43,017 nucleotides of DNA from Prevotella sp. (lineage in GTDB: Bacteria; Bacteroidota; Bacteroidia; Bacteroidales; Bacteroidaceae): NCBI GenBank assembly GCA_016281815.1, contig JAEEJK010000032.1, positions 1 through 43,017 of the forward strand, in the 5' to 3' direction. Positions 36,112-43,017 of this stretch are shown here, in pieces. A program made the position numbers and the translations under genes. The notes beneath the pieces were generated by a model. That model saw only the letters and a program-made list of their open reading frames with translations, was not told the origin of the DNA and searched no databases. Position 1 is the first letter of the stretch. Each line of letters starts with the position of its first letter.

Positions 36112-36139
36112 CTTCACTCTTCACTCTTCACTCTTCACT
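36112..36139. repeat. Four-unit 7-bp tandem repeat at the end of the dipeptidase gene
   Basis: The plus-strand CTTCACT unit occurs four times without change (minus strand AGTGAAG). The dipeptidase stop codon TGA (36137-36135 on the minus strand) is part of the first unit on that strand, so TGA recurs every 7 nt, covering all frames. A pair of TTAACTAC 8-mers (36086-36101) lies just beyond. Confidence 0.92.
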
Positions 36140-36914
36140 TAATAACCTTATACAGTTTTTTTGCTTCTTGGCGTGAGCAGAGGTTGAAGTGCCACCACTC
36201 TGTGCGCAGCGGACGGAACCCGCCGGCAGCCATTGCCTCGCGCAGCAGTTCGCGGTTGGCCTTGGCCTCGGCGGTGATGCGGTGCTGGGCAACCAATTGG
36301 GCTTCCCGGTCGATGTGCGAGAGGTCGCCCATGAAGTCCACCTTTGCTCCCATGGGGATGGTGTCGCCCCCCACCTTGCAGATGGAGATGTCGACAGCCA
36401 TGCCGTAGTTGTGCATGCCGCCTCCCCGAGCCGGGTTGCTCACATAGAAGTATTTCGGAGTGTTCTTCACCACGTCCCACATCTTTTGCTGGATGCTCAT
36501 GGGCCTTGTAGCGTCGAAGATGATGAGGCTCAGGTCGGGGCGCAGTTCCTTGAGCCGTTTCTGTGCCTTGATGAGGGCCTGTGCGGCTTTTGGATGCAGG
36601 TATCCCTCGCGGAGGTCGTCGTAGAGCACACGTCCGGTAAAGTTGTCGGGCCGGGAGTACATCAGACTCACCTCGATGGAGGGGTCAAGCCGTTGTACGT
36701 TGACCATGCCCTGGCGCTCCATCGACCGTGCTGTGGCGCTCAGGGGCACCGTGTCGCGCTCCACTTTTTTGTCGCTTTCCGCAGAGGGCTTTTCCTGAAC
36801 AGCAGCACTGGTTGTGTTACCTGTATTTGACTCATTAACAGGTACTTTCGCCTGCTCTACCCGAGGGTGAGAGCAGGCGATCAGTATGATGGAAATAAAG
36901 AGGAGATTTTTCAT
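36135..36914 (-). CDS. D-alanyl-D-alanine dipeptidase (VanX/DdpX-like, M15) lipoprotein
   Basis: The protein has 259 residues. A signal peptide ends in a lipobox (LIAC, Cys14), then a Thr/Glu-rich linker to about residue 60. The M15 peptidase domain holds the zinc ligands His168 and Asp175 (GGGMHNYGMAVDIS) and His242, the catalytic Glu239 (TEWWHFN) and Arg137 (DATRPMSIQ), as in VanX/DdpX, which hydrolyse D-Ala-D-Ala. Together with LemA and the TPM protein it may act in cell-wall turnover. ATG overlaps the lemA stop by one base (TGATG). Glycopeptide resistance is not implied; no vanH/vanA-like gene is here. Confidence 0.92.
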   Translation of the reverse strand: MKNLLFISIILIACSHPRVEQAKVPVNESNTGNTTSAAVQEKPSAESDKKVERDTVPLSATARSMERQGMVNVQRLDPSIEVSLMYSRPDNFTGRVLYDDLREGYLHPKAAQALIKAQKRLKELRPDLSLIIFDATRPMSIQQKMWDVVKNTPKYFYVSNPARGGGMHNYGMAVDISICKVGGDTIPMGAKVDFMGDLSHIDREAQLVAQHRITAEAKANRELLREAMAAGGFRPLRTEWWHFNLCSRQEAKKLYKVIK

Positions 36915-37492
36915 CAGAATTTCACTGAGGGTGCACTTTGTGCTGCAGCATCGGCGGCAAATTTGTCCATGGTACGGAAGCCAAAGATGCCGGCAAAAAT
37001 GTTCTTCGGGAAGGAGCGGATCTCCTTGTTGTAATCGGTCACGGCTTTGTTAAATTTGTTGCGGGCCTCATTGATGCGGTTCTCTGTGCCTTCCAGTTGT
37101 TTCTGCAGGTCCATGAAGTTCTCGTTGGCCTTCAGGTCGGGATAGTTTTCCGAGACGGCGATCAGTCGGCCGAGAGCCTGTCCGAGTTGTCCCTGTGCCT
37201 CCTGATAAGCCTGTAGTTGCTCGGGGGTGCAGTTGCTGGGGTCGATGGTCATCTGTGTAGCCTTGGCGCGTGCCTCCACCACTTCTGTGAGGGTTTTCTC
37301 CTCATGAGTGGCATAGCCCTTCACGGTCTCTACAAGGTTGGGGATGAGGTCAGCCCTGCGTTGGTAGGCAGACTGCACGTTGGCCAGTGCGTTGGTGGCT
37401 TCTTCCTGTATACCCACCATGCCATTGTAGGCTGAGATGGCCCATACAGCAATGAGGGCCAGCACGACGATGATGATAGTTCCTTTTTTCAT
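36914..37492 (-). CDS. lemA: LemA family protein
   Basis: The protein has 192 residues. An N-terminal membrane anchor (~3-20, GTIIIVVLALIAVWAISAYN) precedes a long helical coiled domain (ALANVQSAYQRRADLIPNLV, ETVKGYATHEEKTLTEVVEA). This is the LemA fold, a membrane-tethered helical bundle of unclear function. It is commonly paired with a TPM/DUF477 protein, which here is the next gene upstream (55-nt gap). Confidence 0.92.
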   Translation of the reverse strand: MKKGTIIIVVLALIAVWAISAYNGMVGIQEEATNALANVQSAYQRRADLIPNLVETVKGYATHEEKTLTEVVEARAKATQMTIDPSNCTPEQLQAYQEAQGQLGQALGRLIAVSENYPDLKANENFMDLQKQLEGTENRINEARNKFNKAVTDYNKEIRSFPKNIFAGIFGFRTMDKFAADAAAQSAPSVKF

Positions 37493-37547
37493 TTTCTGTT
37501 GTGTTTATGGGTTGATAATATGATTTCCAATAGGGATGAGGGAGGGT

Positions 37548-38372
37548 TTACCAACTGCCGCCGGCACCACCGCCTCCGAAACTGCCGCCTCCGAAACTAC
37601 CGCCTCCGAAGCCGCCGCCACCGCTGCTCCATCCACCTCCGAAACTGCCTCCGGAATAGCCGCCGCCTCCACCTCCACCGATGAAGATGGTGGGACCGTT
37701 GTGGCGCCACAGCCAAAGGATGATGATGATGAGTATGATGAGTGTGAAGAGGTCGATGCCATCTTCCTCATCATCTATGACCATGGATGTGGCAGGTGGC
37801 AGTTCACCGTCTTTCAACTGCGAGTATACGGCTTTGCTCGTCTGATATACGGCAAGGTCGGGATTGCCAGCCCTCATATTGGGCTTGATGAAATGTGTGG
37901 CGATGCGGTTGCAGGTGATGTCGGGCAGAAATTCCTCGAGGCCCATGCCCGGAGCGATGAAGTATTGCCGGTCTTCGACAGCGATGACAATGACCAGTCC
38001 GGTGCGGGTATCCTTGTAGCCCACGCCGTATTTGTTGCCAATATCCTGCGCCATGCGGAAGGTGTCGCCGTTTTTCACATGCCTTACAATGACAAACACA
38101 GGCTGCACGTCGAGTTCGCTGTGGAGTTTGCGGAGGTAGTAGTTGGCGCTGTCCCTGTATTCCTGTGTGAGGATGTTGTCGGGATCGCAGACAAATTTAG
38201 TGGAGTCGGTCAGGAAAACCATCTGTATGTTGTCGGCACTCCAGATGGGATATCCGTCTTCTGCCCTTTCGGTTTTTGCAGCCGACAACGAGATGGTGCA
38301 CATCAGCATGATGAGCATCATCCACAGTCTGACCAACGGTCGCACTCTTTGGCTTTCAGTCATTTTTCTCAT
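37548..38372 (-). CDS. TPM (DUF477) domain membrane protein with Gly-rich C-terminus
   Basis: The protein has 274 residues from the chosen start. A signal peptide (~12-31) precedes a TPM domain (~45-190, DNILTQEYRDSANYYLRKLH, GVGYKDTRTGLVIVIA, IAPGMGLEEFLPD), a transmembrane segment (~214-228, LFTLIILIIIILWLW) and a Gly/Ser-rich tail (GGGSFGGGSFGGGGAGGSW). TPM domains face the periplasm and have been linked to phosphatase activity and to repair of photosystem II in plants. MRKMTESQ at 38372 suits the promoter at 38391-38421; the frame back to 38420 overlaps that promoter. It heads the TPM-lemA-dipeptidase-methyltransferase run. Confidence 0.87.
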   Translation of the reverse strand: MRKMTESQRVRPLVRLWMMLIMLMCTISLSAAKTERAEDGYPIWSADNIQMVFLTDSTKFVCDPDNILTQEYRDSANYYLRKLHSELDVQPVFVIVRHVKNGDTFRMAQDIGNKYGVGYKDTRTGLVIVIAVEDRQYFIAPGMGLEEFLPDITCNRIATHFIKPNMRAGNPDLAVYQTSKAVYSQLKDGELPPATSMVIDDEEDGIDLFTLIILIIIILWLWRHNGPTIFIGGGGGGGYSGGSFGGGWSSGGGGFGGGSFGGGSFGGGGAGGSW

Positions 38373-38390
38373 GATTGCCTGTTTGAACTG

Positions 38391-38421
38391 CAAATATAGT
38401 GCAAATCGAGCGCAATGCAAA
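38391..38421 (-). promoter_or_regulatory. Promoter of the TPM-lemA run
   Basis: On the minus strand TTTG (38421-38418), 19 nt, then TATATTTG (38398-38391). This places transcription start ~12 nt before ATG at 38372. A duplicate of GCAAATATAGTGCAAA stands 86 bp away (38476-38491) and may be a second, upstream promoter. Confidence 0.6.
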
Positions 38422-38802
38422 ACAAGAAACGAAGTTTTTTGATTTCATTGCCGAGATGCCGCCAATATTCGCGCAGCAAATATAGTGCAAAATTCTGACT
38501 AAGCAAGCAAAAAGCGAATTTATTTGCATCATCTCAACGAATATATTTTATAACTTCCTTTGCTATAAAACATGAAGTTTATCCATCTATTTAGGACTTT
38601 TTGTGGTCAATTCTACATGAAGTAAATGTGCAAAAACGAAAAAACAAAAGAATCTTTATGGATAATAAAAACTTTGTTGTATTTTTGCACGCGAACGCGC
38701 GAACAAAAAATTAAGCAGATAATATGTTCAGAGTTCAATTATTCTCTAATGATTATAAAAATTAGACTTAGATTATAAAATAATTAGAAAAATAAGTTAG
38801 AA
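38421..38802. other. Intergenic region between the divergent TPM and RND operons
   Basis: These 382 bases show no ORF. They contain the duplicated minus-strand -7 element (38477-38484), AT-rich DNA, and a plus-strand candidate promoter with TATTTTTG at 38680-38687 followed by GCACGCGAACGCGCGAAC (38687-38704). Its -33 element is weak (TTTA, 38655-38658). Confidence 0.6.
38655..38687 (+). promoter_or_regulatory. Candidate promoter of the RND efflux operon
   Basis: TATTTTTG (38680-38687) matches the -7 consensus; TTTA (38655-38658), 21 nt upstream, is a 3-of-4 match. It implies a leader of about 110 nt before ATG at 38803, long enough to carry regulation, just after the GCGCGAAC repeat-like stretch. 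Confidence 0.35.
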
Positions 38803-39975
38803 ATGAAACAGAAAAAGTTAACGAGATTTGTATGCTTGTTCTGCTTGGTGGCAGGGTTGGCATCATGTGGGATCGACATTCCAAAGGAAGTTCCCTCGTC
38901 ATATGAGACGATAAAAGTTGAGGAGACCGACATCGTATATCCTATGAAGTTCAGTGCAAAACTGAAAGGACAGTCTGATGTGACGATTTCCCCACAGACA
39001 AGTGGTCAGTTGATGAAGATCTGTGTAACCGAAGGTCAGCAGGTGGGCAGAGGCCAGACGCTCTTCATCATAGACTCCCGCAACGCACAGCACGAACTGG
39101 AGTCAGCCCAGGCCAACCTTCAGGCCGCCCAAGCCAATCTCCAGGCTGCGCAAGCCCAGGCCAACAGCGCCAAGTTGGAGTATGAGAGCAACAAGAACCT
39201 GTTTGACAAGAAGATTGTGAGCAGTTACATGCTTGAGAACTCCTTGAACAATTACAATCAGGCTCTAGCCGCTGTCAGCCAGGCCAAGGCCTCCATCACA
39301 CAGGCTCAGGCAGGTGTCAACCGTGCCAAGGTGAACCTCGGTTTCTGCACCATCACCTCGCCTGTGTCAGGTGTCATTGGTGAGATTCCCGTTTTCGCAG
39401 GCGATCAGGTGACGCCGATGACCCAACTGACTGTCGTCAGTGGCAACCAGCAGATGGAAGCGTGGTTTTCTGTGACGGAATCCATTATAGAATCAGGAAT
39501 TTCGTCGGGTATGAAACAATCTGATATGGCAGCCCACCTGGCTTCACTTCCCAACGTGAGTTTGGTGATGAAGAACGGCACGGAGTATCCTTATAAGGGC
39601 CGCATCAGCAGTATCACGGGCGTGGTGGATGCCTCCACTGGTTCGCTGTCCTGCAAGGCCACGTTCCCCAACCCCGACGGTCACCTCTTCTCGGGTGCTC
39701 AATGCACCGTCGTGCTGCCCATCAGCCGCAGTCATGTGATGGTGGTGCCTCAGACAGCCATCGTGCGTCTGCAGGACAAGACATTGGTCTACAAGGTGAT
39801 GCCTGACAGCACGGCCAAGGCTATCACTGTGACGACAACGGATGCGGGCAACGGCAAGGATGTTATCGTCAATACCGGACTCGGAGAAGGCGACTGTATC
39901 GTGGCTGTTGGAGCCAACAACGTGCAGGAAGGTCAAAAGGTGGTGTACCGTGCTGGAGAGGAAATCAAGAATTAA
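38803..39975 (+). CDS. RND efflux transporter periplasmic adaptor subunit
   Basis: The protein has 390 residues. A signal peptide ends in a lipobox (LASC, Cys22). The lipoyl/barrel-sandwich half (GQLMKICVTEGQQVGRGQTL), a long helical hairpin rich in AQANLQAAQAN repeats (~95-170), the second lipoyl half (TSPVSGVIGEIPVFAGDQV) and the beta-barrel and membrane-proximal domains follow in the order of AcrA/MexA proteins. It links the inner-membrane pump to an outer-membrane channel. It precedes the permease by 3 nt (stop 39975, ATG 39979). Confidence 0.95.
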   Translation: MKQKKLTRFVCLFCLVAGLASCGIDIPKEVPSSYETIKVEETDIVYPMKFSAKLKGQSDVTISPQTSGQLMKICVTEGQQVGRGQTLFIIDSRNAQHELESAQANLQAAQANLQAAQAQANSAKLEYESNKNLFDKKIVSSYMLENSLNNYNQALAAVSQAKASITQAQAGVNRAKVNLGFCTITSPVSGVIGEIPVFAGDQVTPMTQLTVVSGNQQMEAWFSVTESIIESGISSGMKQSDMAAHLASLPNVSLVMKNGTEYPYKGRISSITGVVDASTGSLSCKATFPNPDGHLFSGAQCTVVLPISRSHVMVVPQTAIVRLQDKTLVYKVMPDSTAKAITVTTTDAGNGKDVIVNTGLGEGDCIVAVGANNVQEGQKVVYRAGEEIKN

Positions 39976-39978
39976 ACT

Positions 39979-42900
39979 ATGAAGAACAACATATTCATCA
40001 ACAGATATGTGATGGCGTGCGCCATCAGTATCGTGATTGCTTTGGTAGGCTATATCTGCATGAACAGCCTGCCTATTGAGCAATATCCGAACATCGCCCC
40101 GCCCACCGTGCGCGTATCGACCACGTATACGGGTGCTGATGCCAATACTATCATGAAATCGGTGGTGCAACCGTTGGAGGAAAACATCAACGGTGTGCCC
40201 GACATGACCTATATGACCTCTACGGCCAGTTCTTCGGGTGATGTGTCTATAGTGGTTTACTTCAAACAAGGCACCGACCCCGACATTGCCGCCGTCAACG
40301 TGCAGAACCGTGTGACGAGGGCTTCGGCGCTGCTGCCAGCCGAGGTGACCAAGGTAGGTGTACAGGTGTTCAAGATGCAAAGCAACATCCTGCAGATCGG
40401 TGCCCTGAGAAGTGCAGATGGAAAATATGACGACGATTTTGTGGCCAACTACATAGACATCAACTTGAAACCACGTCTGATGCGTATCACCGGTGTGGGT
40501 GATGTGATGTCATTGGGAAACACCTATGCCCTGCGTATCTGGATGAAGCCCGATGTGATGGCGCAGTATGGCCTGGAGCCGAATGACGTGTTTACTGCCA
40601 TCAGCGGTCAGAGTTTTGTGGCTGCAACCGGTTCCCTGGGTGCCCAGTCGGAGAACAACTACCAGTACACGATGGAATACAAGGGTACGCTGAAGTCCAT
40701 CGAGGAGTTCAATGATATCGTGCTGCGCACCAACGACAGCGGCCACCTGCTGCACCTGAGTGATGTGGCTGATGTGGAGATCGGCGCCATGAGTTACAAC
40801 TTCCTGTCGAACATCAACGGCAAGCCCGGCACCATCTTCATGGTGTTCCAGGCTCCCGGTGCCAATGCTACAGAGGTGAATGCCCGTATCGATAAGTTGT
40901 ATGAGGAACTGAAACCGATCATGCCTGCAGGATTGGAATTCGTCAAACTCGAAACCTCCGACGACTTCCTCTATGCCGCCATCGGCAATGTGGTGGAGAC
41001 ACTCATTATCGCCATCATCCTGGTCATCCTCGTGGTGTTCTTCTTCCTGCAGAACTTCAAGGCCACCATCATCCCATCCATCTCGATTGTCGTATCGCTG
41101 CTGGGCACCTTTGCCATTGTTACGTTGGCGGGGTTCTCGTTGAACATATTGACGCTGTTCGCGTTGGTGCTGGCCATCGGTACGGTGGTGGACGACGCCA
41201 TCGTGGTGGTCGAGGCGGTGATGGCAAAAATGGAGGGCGGCATCACAGATGCCAAGCGAGCCACCCGTGAGGCCATGAGCGATGTGTCTGTGGCCGTCAT
41301 CTCCTGTACCTTGGTTTTCATGGCTGTGTTCATCCCCGTGGCATTCATGCCAGGCACCTCGGGCTCGTTTTTCACACAGTTTGGTGTCACCATCGCCTCG
41401 GCTGTCGGTCTGTCGTGTGTGTCGGCACTGACGCTATGTCCCGCCCTCTGTGCCATCATGCTGAAGGTGACAGAAAAGAAAGATGAGCGAAAGAGCCTGA
41501 CCTATTACACAAAAAAAGCATATACCGTCAGTTATAACGCCATTTACAATAAGTACAGCAAGGCTGTGCAGAAGTTTATCAAGCGACCCATCTTGGCATG
41601 GGGCCTGTTGGCTGTCGCTGCCGTGCTGCTTATTTTCTTCATGAAAAACCTGCCCTCAGGCCTTGTGCCACAGGAAGACCAGGGTGTGATCCTCGCCGAG
41701 ATTCGTGCTCCGGAGGGAACAACGCTCCATGAGACGCGTGAGATAGTGAAGGAAGTGGAAGAGATTGTGAAAGATATCCCCGAAATGGAGAGTTTCGCCA
41801 CTGCCTGCGGCTATGGCATGATGTCGGGCTCAGGCTCCAACTACGCCACGATGATTATCCGCCTGAAGACCTGGGAAGAGCGTGAGGGCTTCAATCACTA
41901 TGTCGACCTGGTCATCGGCCGCTTGTATTATGCCTGCAAGAAAATCAAGAATGTGCAGGTGATGCCCTTCCAGTTGCCACAGGTGCCCGGATATGGTTCT
42001 AACAACAGTGTCAACTTGGTGCTTCAAGACTTGAACGACGGTGATCTGTCGGAATTTGCCAAGTTGGCCAACAACTTCCTTACCAAGTTGGGTGAGCGTC
42101 CTGAAATCAGCATGGCGATGACATCCTATTCGGAGCGTTTCCCGAAATATCAGGTTGATGTCAATGCCACCCAGTGCGACCGTGCCGGTGTCTCACCCGC
42201 TTCCGTGCTGAGGACGCTGGGAGCCTACTGTGGTGGTTCGTATGTGGGCAACTACAACCAGTTTGGCAAGGTCTATCGCATCATGGCCAGTGCCGCTCCT
42301 GATTATCGTCTCGACCCCTCATCACTGAACAATATCTTCGTCAGGGTGCGTGGTGGCAAGATGGCACCCATCTCCGAGTTTGTCTCGTTGAAGGAGGTTG
42401 TAGGCACATCGAGCGTTGAGCACTTCAACCTGTTCCAAAGCATCACCTGCTTTGTGCAGGCTGCAGGCGGCTATACCGAGGGCGATGCCCACAAAGTCAT
42501 CGCCGAGGTGTTTAAGGAGACGATGCCTAAAGGCTACAGTTATGAGTACAGCGGTATGTCTCGTGAGTTGGAGGAGGCCTCCGGCTCGAATGCCACTGCC
42601 CTCATCTATGTCATCTGTGTCATCCTGATCTATCTCATCCTTGCCTCGCTCTACAACTCGTGGTTCACACCGTGGGCCGTGCTGCTGAGCGTGCCGTTCG
42701 GACTGATGGGCGCCTTTGTCTGCGCCTACTTAGGTTCACTGCTGCATTTGCCGGGCATGGACAACAACATCTACCTGCAGACGGGTGTCATCATGCTCAT
42801 CGGTCTGCTGTCCAAGACCGCCATCCTGATAACGGAGTTTGCCTCAGAGCGCCGCGCCCAGGGCATGAGCATCCGCGATGCTGCCTTCGAGGCCTGCAAG

Positions 42901-43017
42901 GAGCGTCTGCGCCCCATCCTGATGACGGTGTTCACCATGATTGCCGGTATGATTCCGCTCATCATCGAGGGTGGTGCCGGTGCCAACGGTAACCGTGCCC
43001 TCGCCCTTGGCGTTGTG
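39979..43017 (+). CDS. RND multidrug efflux permease, AcrB family (cut by the right edge)
   Basis: 1013 codons are open to the last base; the family has ~1040-1060 residues, so the last few tens are outside the window. Features seen are the N-terminal transmembrane helix (VMACAISIVIALVGYICMN), the signature IEQYPNIAPPTVRVSTTYTG, and TM4 with the two proton-relay aspartates in LAIGTVVDDAIVVVEAV. AVAAVLLIFFMKNLPSGLVP and the C-terminal LLSKTAILITEFA/RRAQGMS loop also match. It exports hydrophobic or amphiphilic compounds driven by proton flow, with the adaptor upstream; an outer-membrane channel gene probably follows outside the window. Neither the substrate nor resistance can be read from the sequence. 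Confidence 0.95.
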   Translation, partial: MKNNIFINRYVMACAISIVIALVGYICMNSLPIEQYPNIAPPTVRVSTTYTGADANTIMKSVVQPLEENINGVPDMTYMTSTASSSGDVSIVVYFKQGTDPDIAAVNVQNRVTRASALLPAEVTKVGVQVFKMQSNILQIGALRSADGKYDDDFVANYIDINLKPRLMRITGVGDVMSLGNTYALRIWMKPDVMAQYGLEPNDVFTAISGQSFVAATGSLGAQSENNYQYTMEYKGTLKSIEEFNDIVLRTNDSGHLLHLSDVADVEIGAMSYNFLSNINGKPGTIFMVFQAPGANATEVNARIDKLYEELKPIMPAGLEFVKLETSDDFLYAAIGNVVETLIIAIILVILVVFFFLQNFKATIIPSISIVVSLLGTFAIVTLAGFSLNILTLFALVLAIGTVVDDAIVVVEAVMAKMEGGITDAKRATREAMSDVSVAVISCTLVFMAVFIPVAFMPGTSGSFFTQFGVTIASAVGLSCVSALTLCPALCAIMLKVTEKKDERKSLTYYTKKAYTVSYNAIYNKYSKAVQKFIKRPILAWGLLAVAAVLLIFFMKNLPSGLVPQEDQGVILAEIRAPEGTTLHETREIVKEVEEIVKDIPEMESFATACGYGMMSGSGSNYATMIIRLKTWEEREGFNHYVDLVIGRLYYACKKIKNVQVMPFQLPQVPGYGSNNSVNLVLQDLNDGDLSEFAKLANNFLTKLGERPEISMAMTSYSERFPKYQVDVNATQCDRAGVSPASVLRTLGAYCGGSYVGNYNQFGKVYRIMASAAPDYRLDPSSLNNIFVRVRGGKMAPISEFVSLKEVVGTSSVEHFNLFQSITCFVQAAGGYTEGDAHKVIAEVFKETMPKGYSYEYSGMSRELEEASGSNATALIYVICVILIYLILASLYNSWFTPWAVLLSVPFGLMGAFVCAYLGSLLHLPGMDNNIYLQTGVIMLIGLLSKTAILITEFASERRAQGMSIRDAAFEACKERLRPILMTVFTMIAGMIPLIIEGGAGANGNRALALGVV

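Noticed and set aside
36135..36914. Glycopeptide resistance cluster
   Set aside because: Only a VanX/DdpX-like dipeptidase is present, with a lipoprotein signal and lemA as neighbour. There is no vanH, vanA-type ligase or vanRS in the window.
37536..38399. Plus-strand open frame opposite the TPM gene
   Set aside because: Its start is an Ala/Ser/Thr-rich shadow of the glycine-rich TPM tail, and the minus-strand frame has a recognisable domain and promoter.

Overview
The window looks like a chromosomal segment from a Bacteroidales bacterium, most likely Prevotella or a close relative (Segatella/Xylanibacter type). The evidence is a hybrid two-component system with a beta-propeller sensor and AraC output, secreted proteins with a short Gly-Arg-Lys-Tyr-Val-Lys type sorting tail, a BspA-like leucine-rich repeat protein, the long ~600-residue form of IspG, and several upstream regions matching the Bacteroidetes sigma-ABfr promoter (TTTG, 19-20 nt, TAnnTTTG). 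The assignment rests on reading the sequence; no database search was run.

Left accessory region (1-9073): the N-terminus of an IS3-type transposase runs off the left edge, followed by an AT-rich orphan lipoprotein, an outer-membrane beta-barrel protein and three secreted proteins (1605-2354, 2456-4717, 4920-6638). These three share one uncharacterised module (GKVW ... GDTIIDGK ... WLEGVG ... LLSC) and a C-terminal sorting tail. Upstream of them is a TPR/transmembrane/HTH regulator. The 0.95-kb gap 8128-9073 is full of palindromes and short repeats and holds the decayed C-terminus of what looks like an AAA-ATPase/PD-(D/E)XK-type gene. A hybrid two-component regulator with no polysaccharide locus beside it in the window follows (9074-12961, plus strand).

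Core region (12991-36914): acpP-fabF-rnc-GH3-like-Ig-like lipoprotein-DUF3108 form one tight minus-strand run. Diverging from acpP is a plus-strand trio: DUF4254 protein, a glycosyltransferase family 9 protein and a 54-aa rubredoxin. A long minus-strand run then reads parE-S41 protease-C1 peptidase-unknown-rpoN-PAP2-purE-ispG-aldo/keto reductase, mostly with overlapping or nearly touching ends. Next come a GNAT-like gene with its own promoter and a minus-strand TPM-lemA-D-Ala-D-Ala dipeptidase-methyltransferase run. The right edge carries an RND efflux adaptor and a permease cut by the window end.

The most unusual signal is a set of short tandem arrays that replace ordinary intergenic spacers. 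In three successive gaps (PAP2/purE, purE/ispG, ispG/AKR) CTAG, which I saw only as isolated copies elsewhere in the window, recurs every 9-10 bp for 6-10 copies. Heptamer arrays of other sequence occupy other gaps (1586-1606, 2423-2457, 36112-36139). In five of these arrays the stop codon of the upstream gene is itself part of a repeat unit, so stop triplets recur just after the gene end. For units of 7 or 10 bp this covers all three frames.
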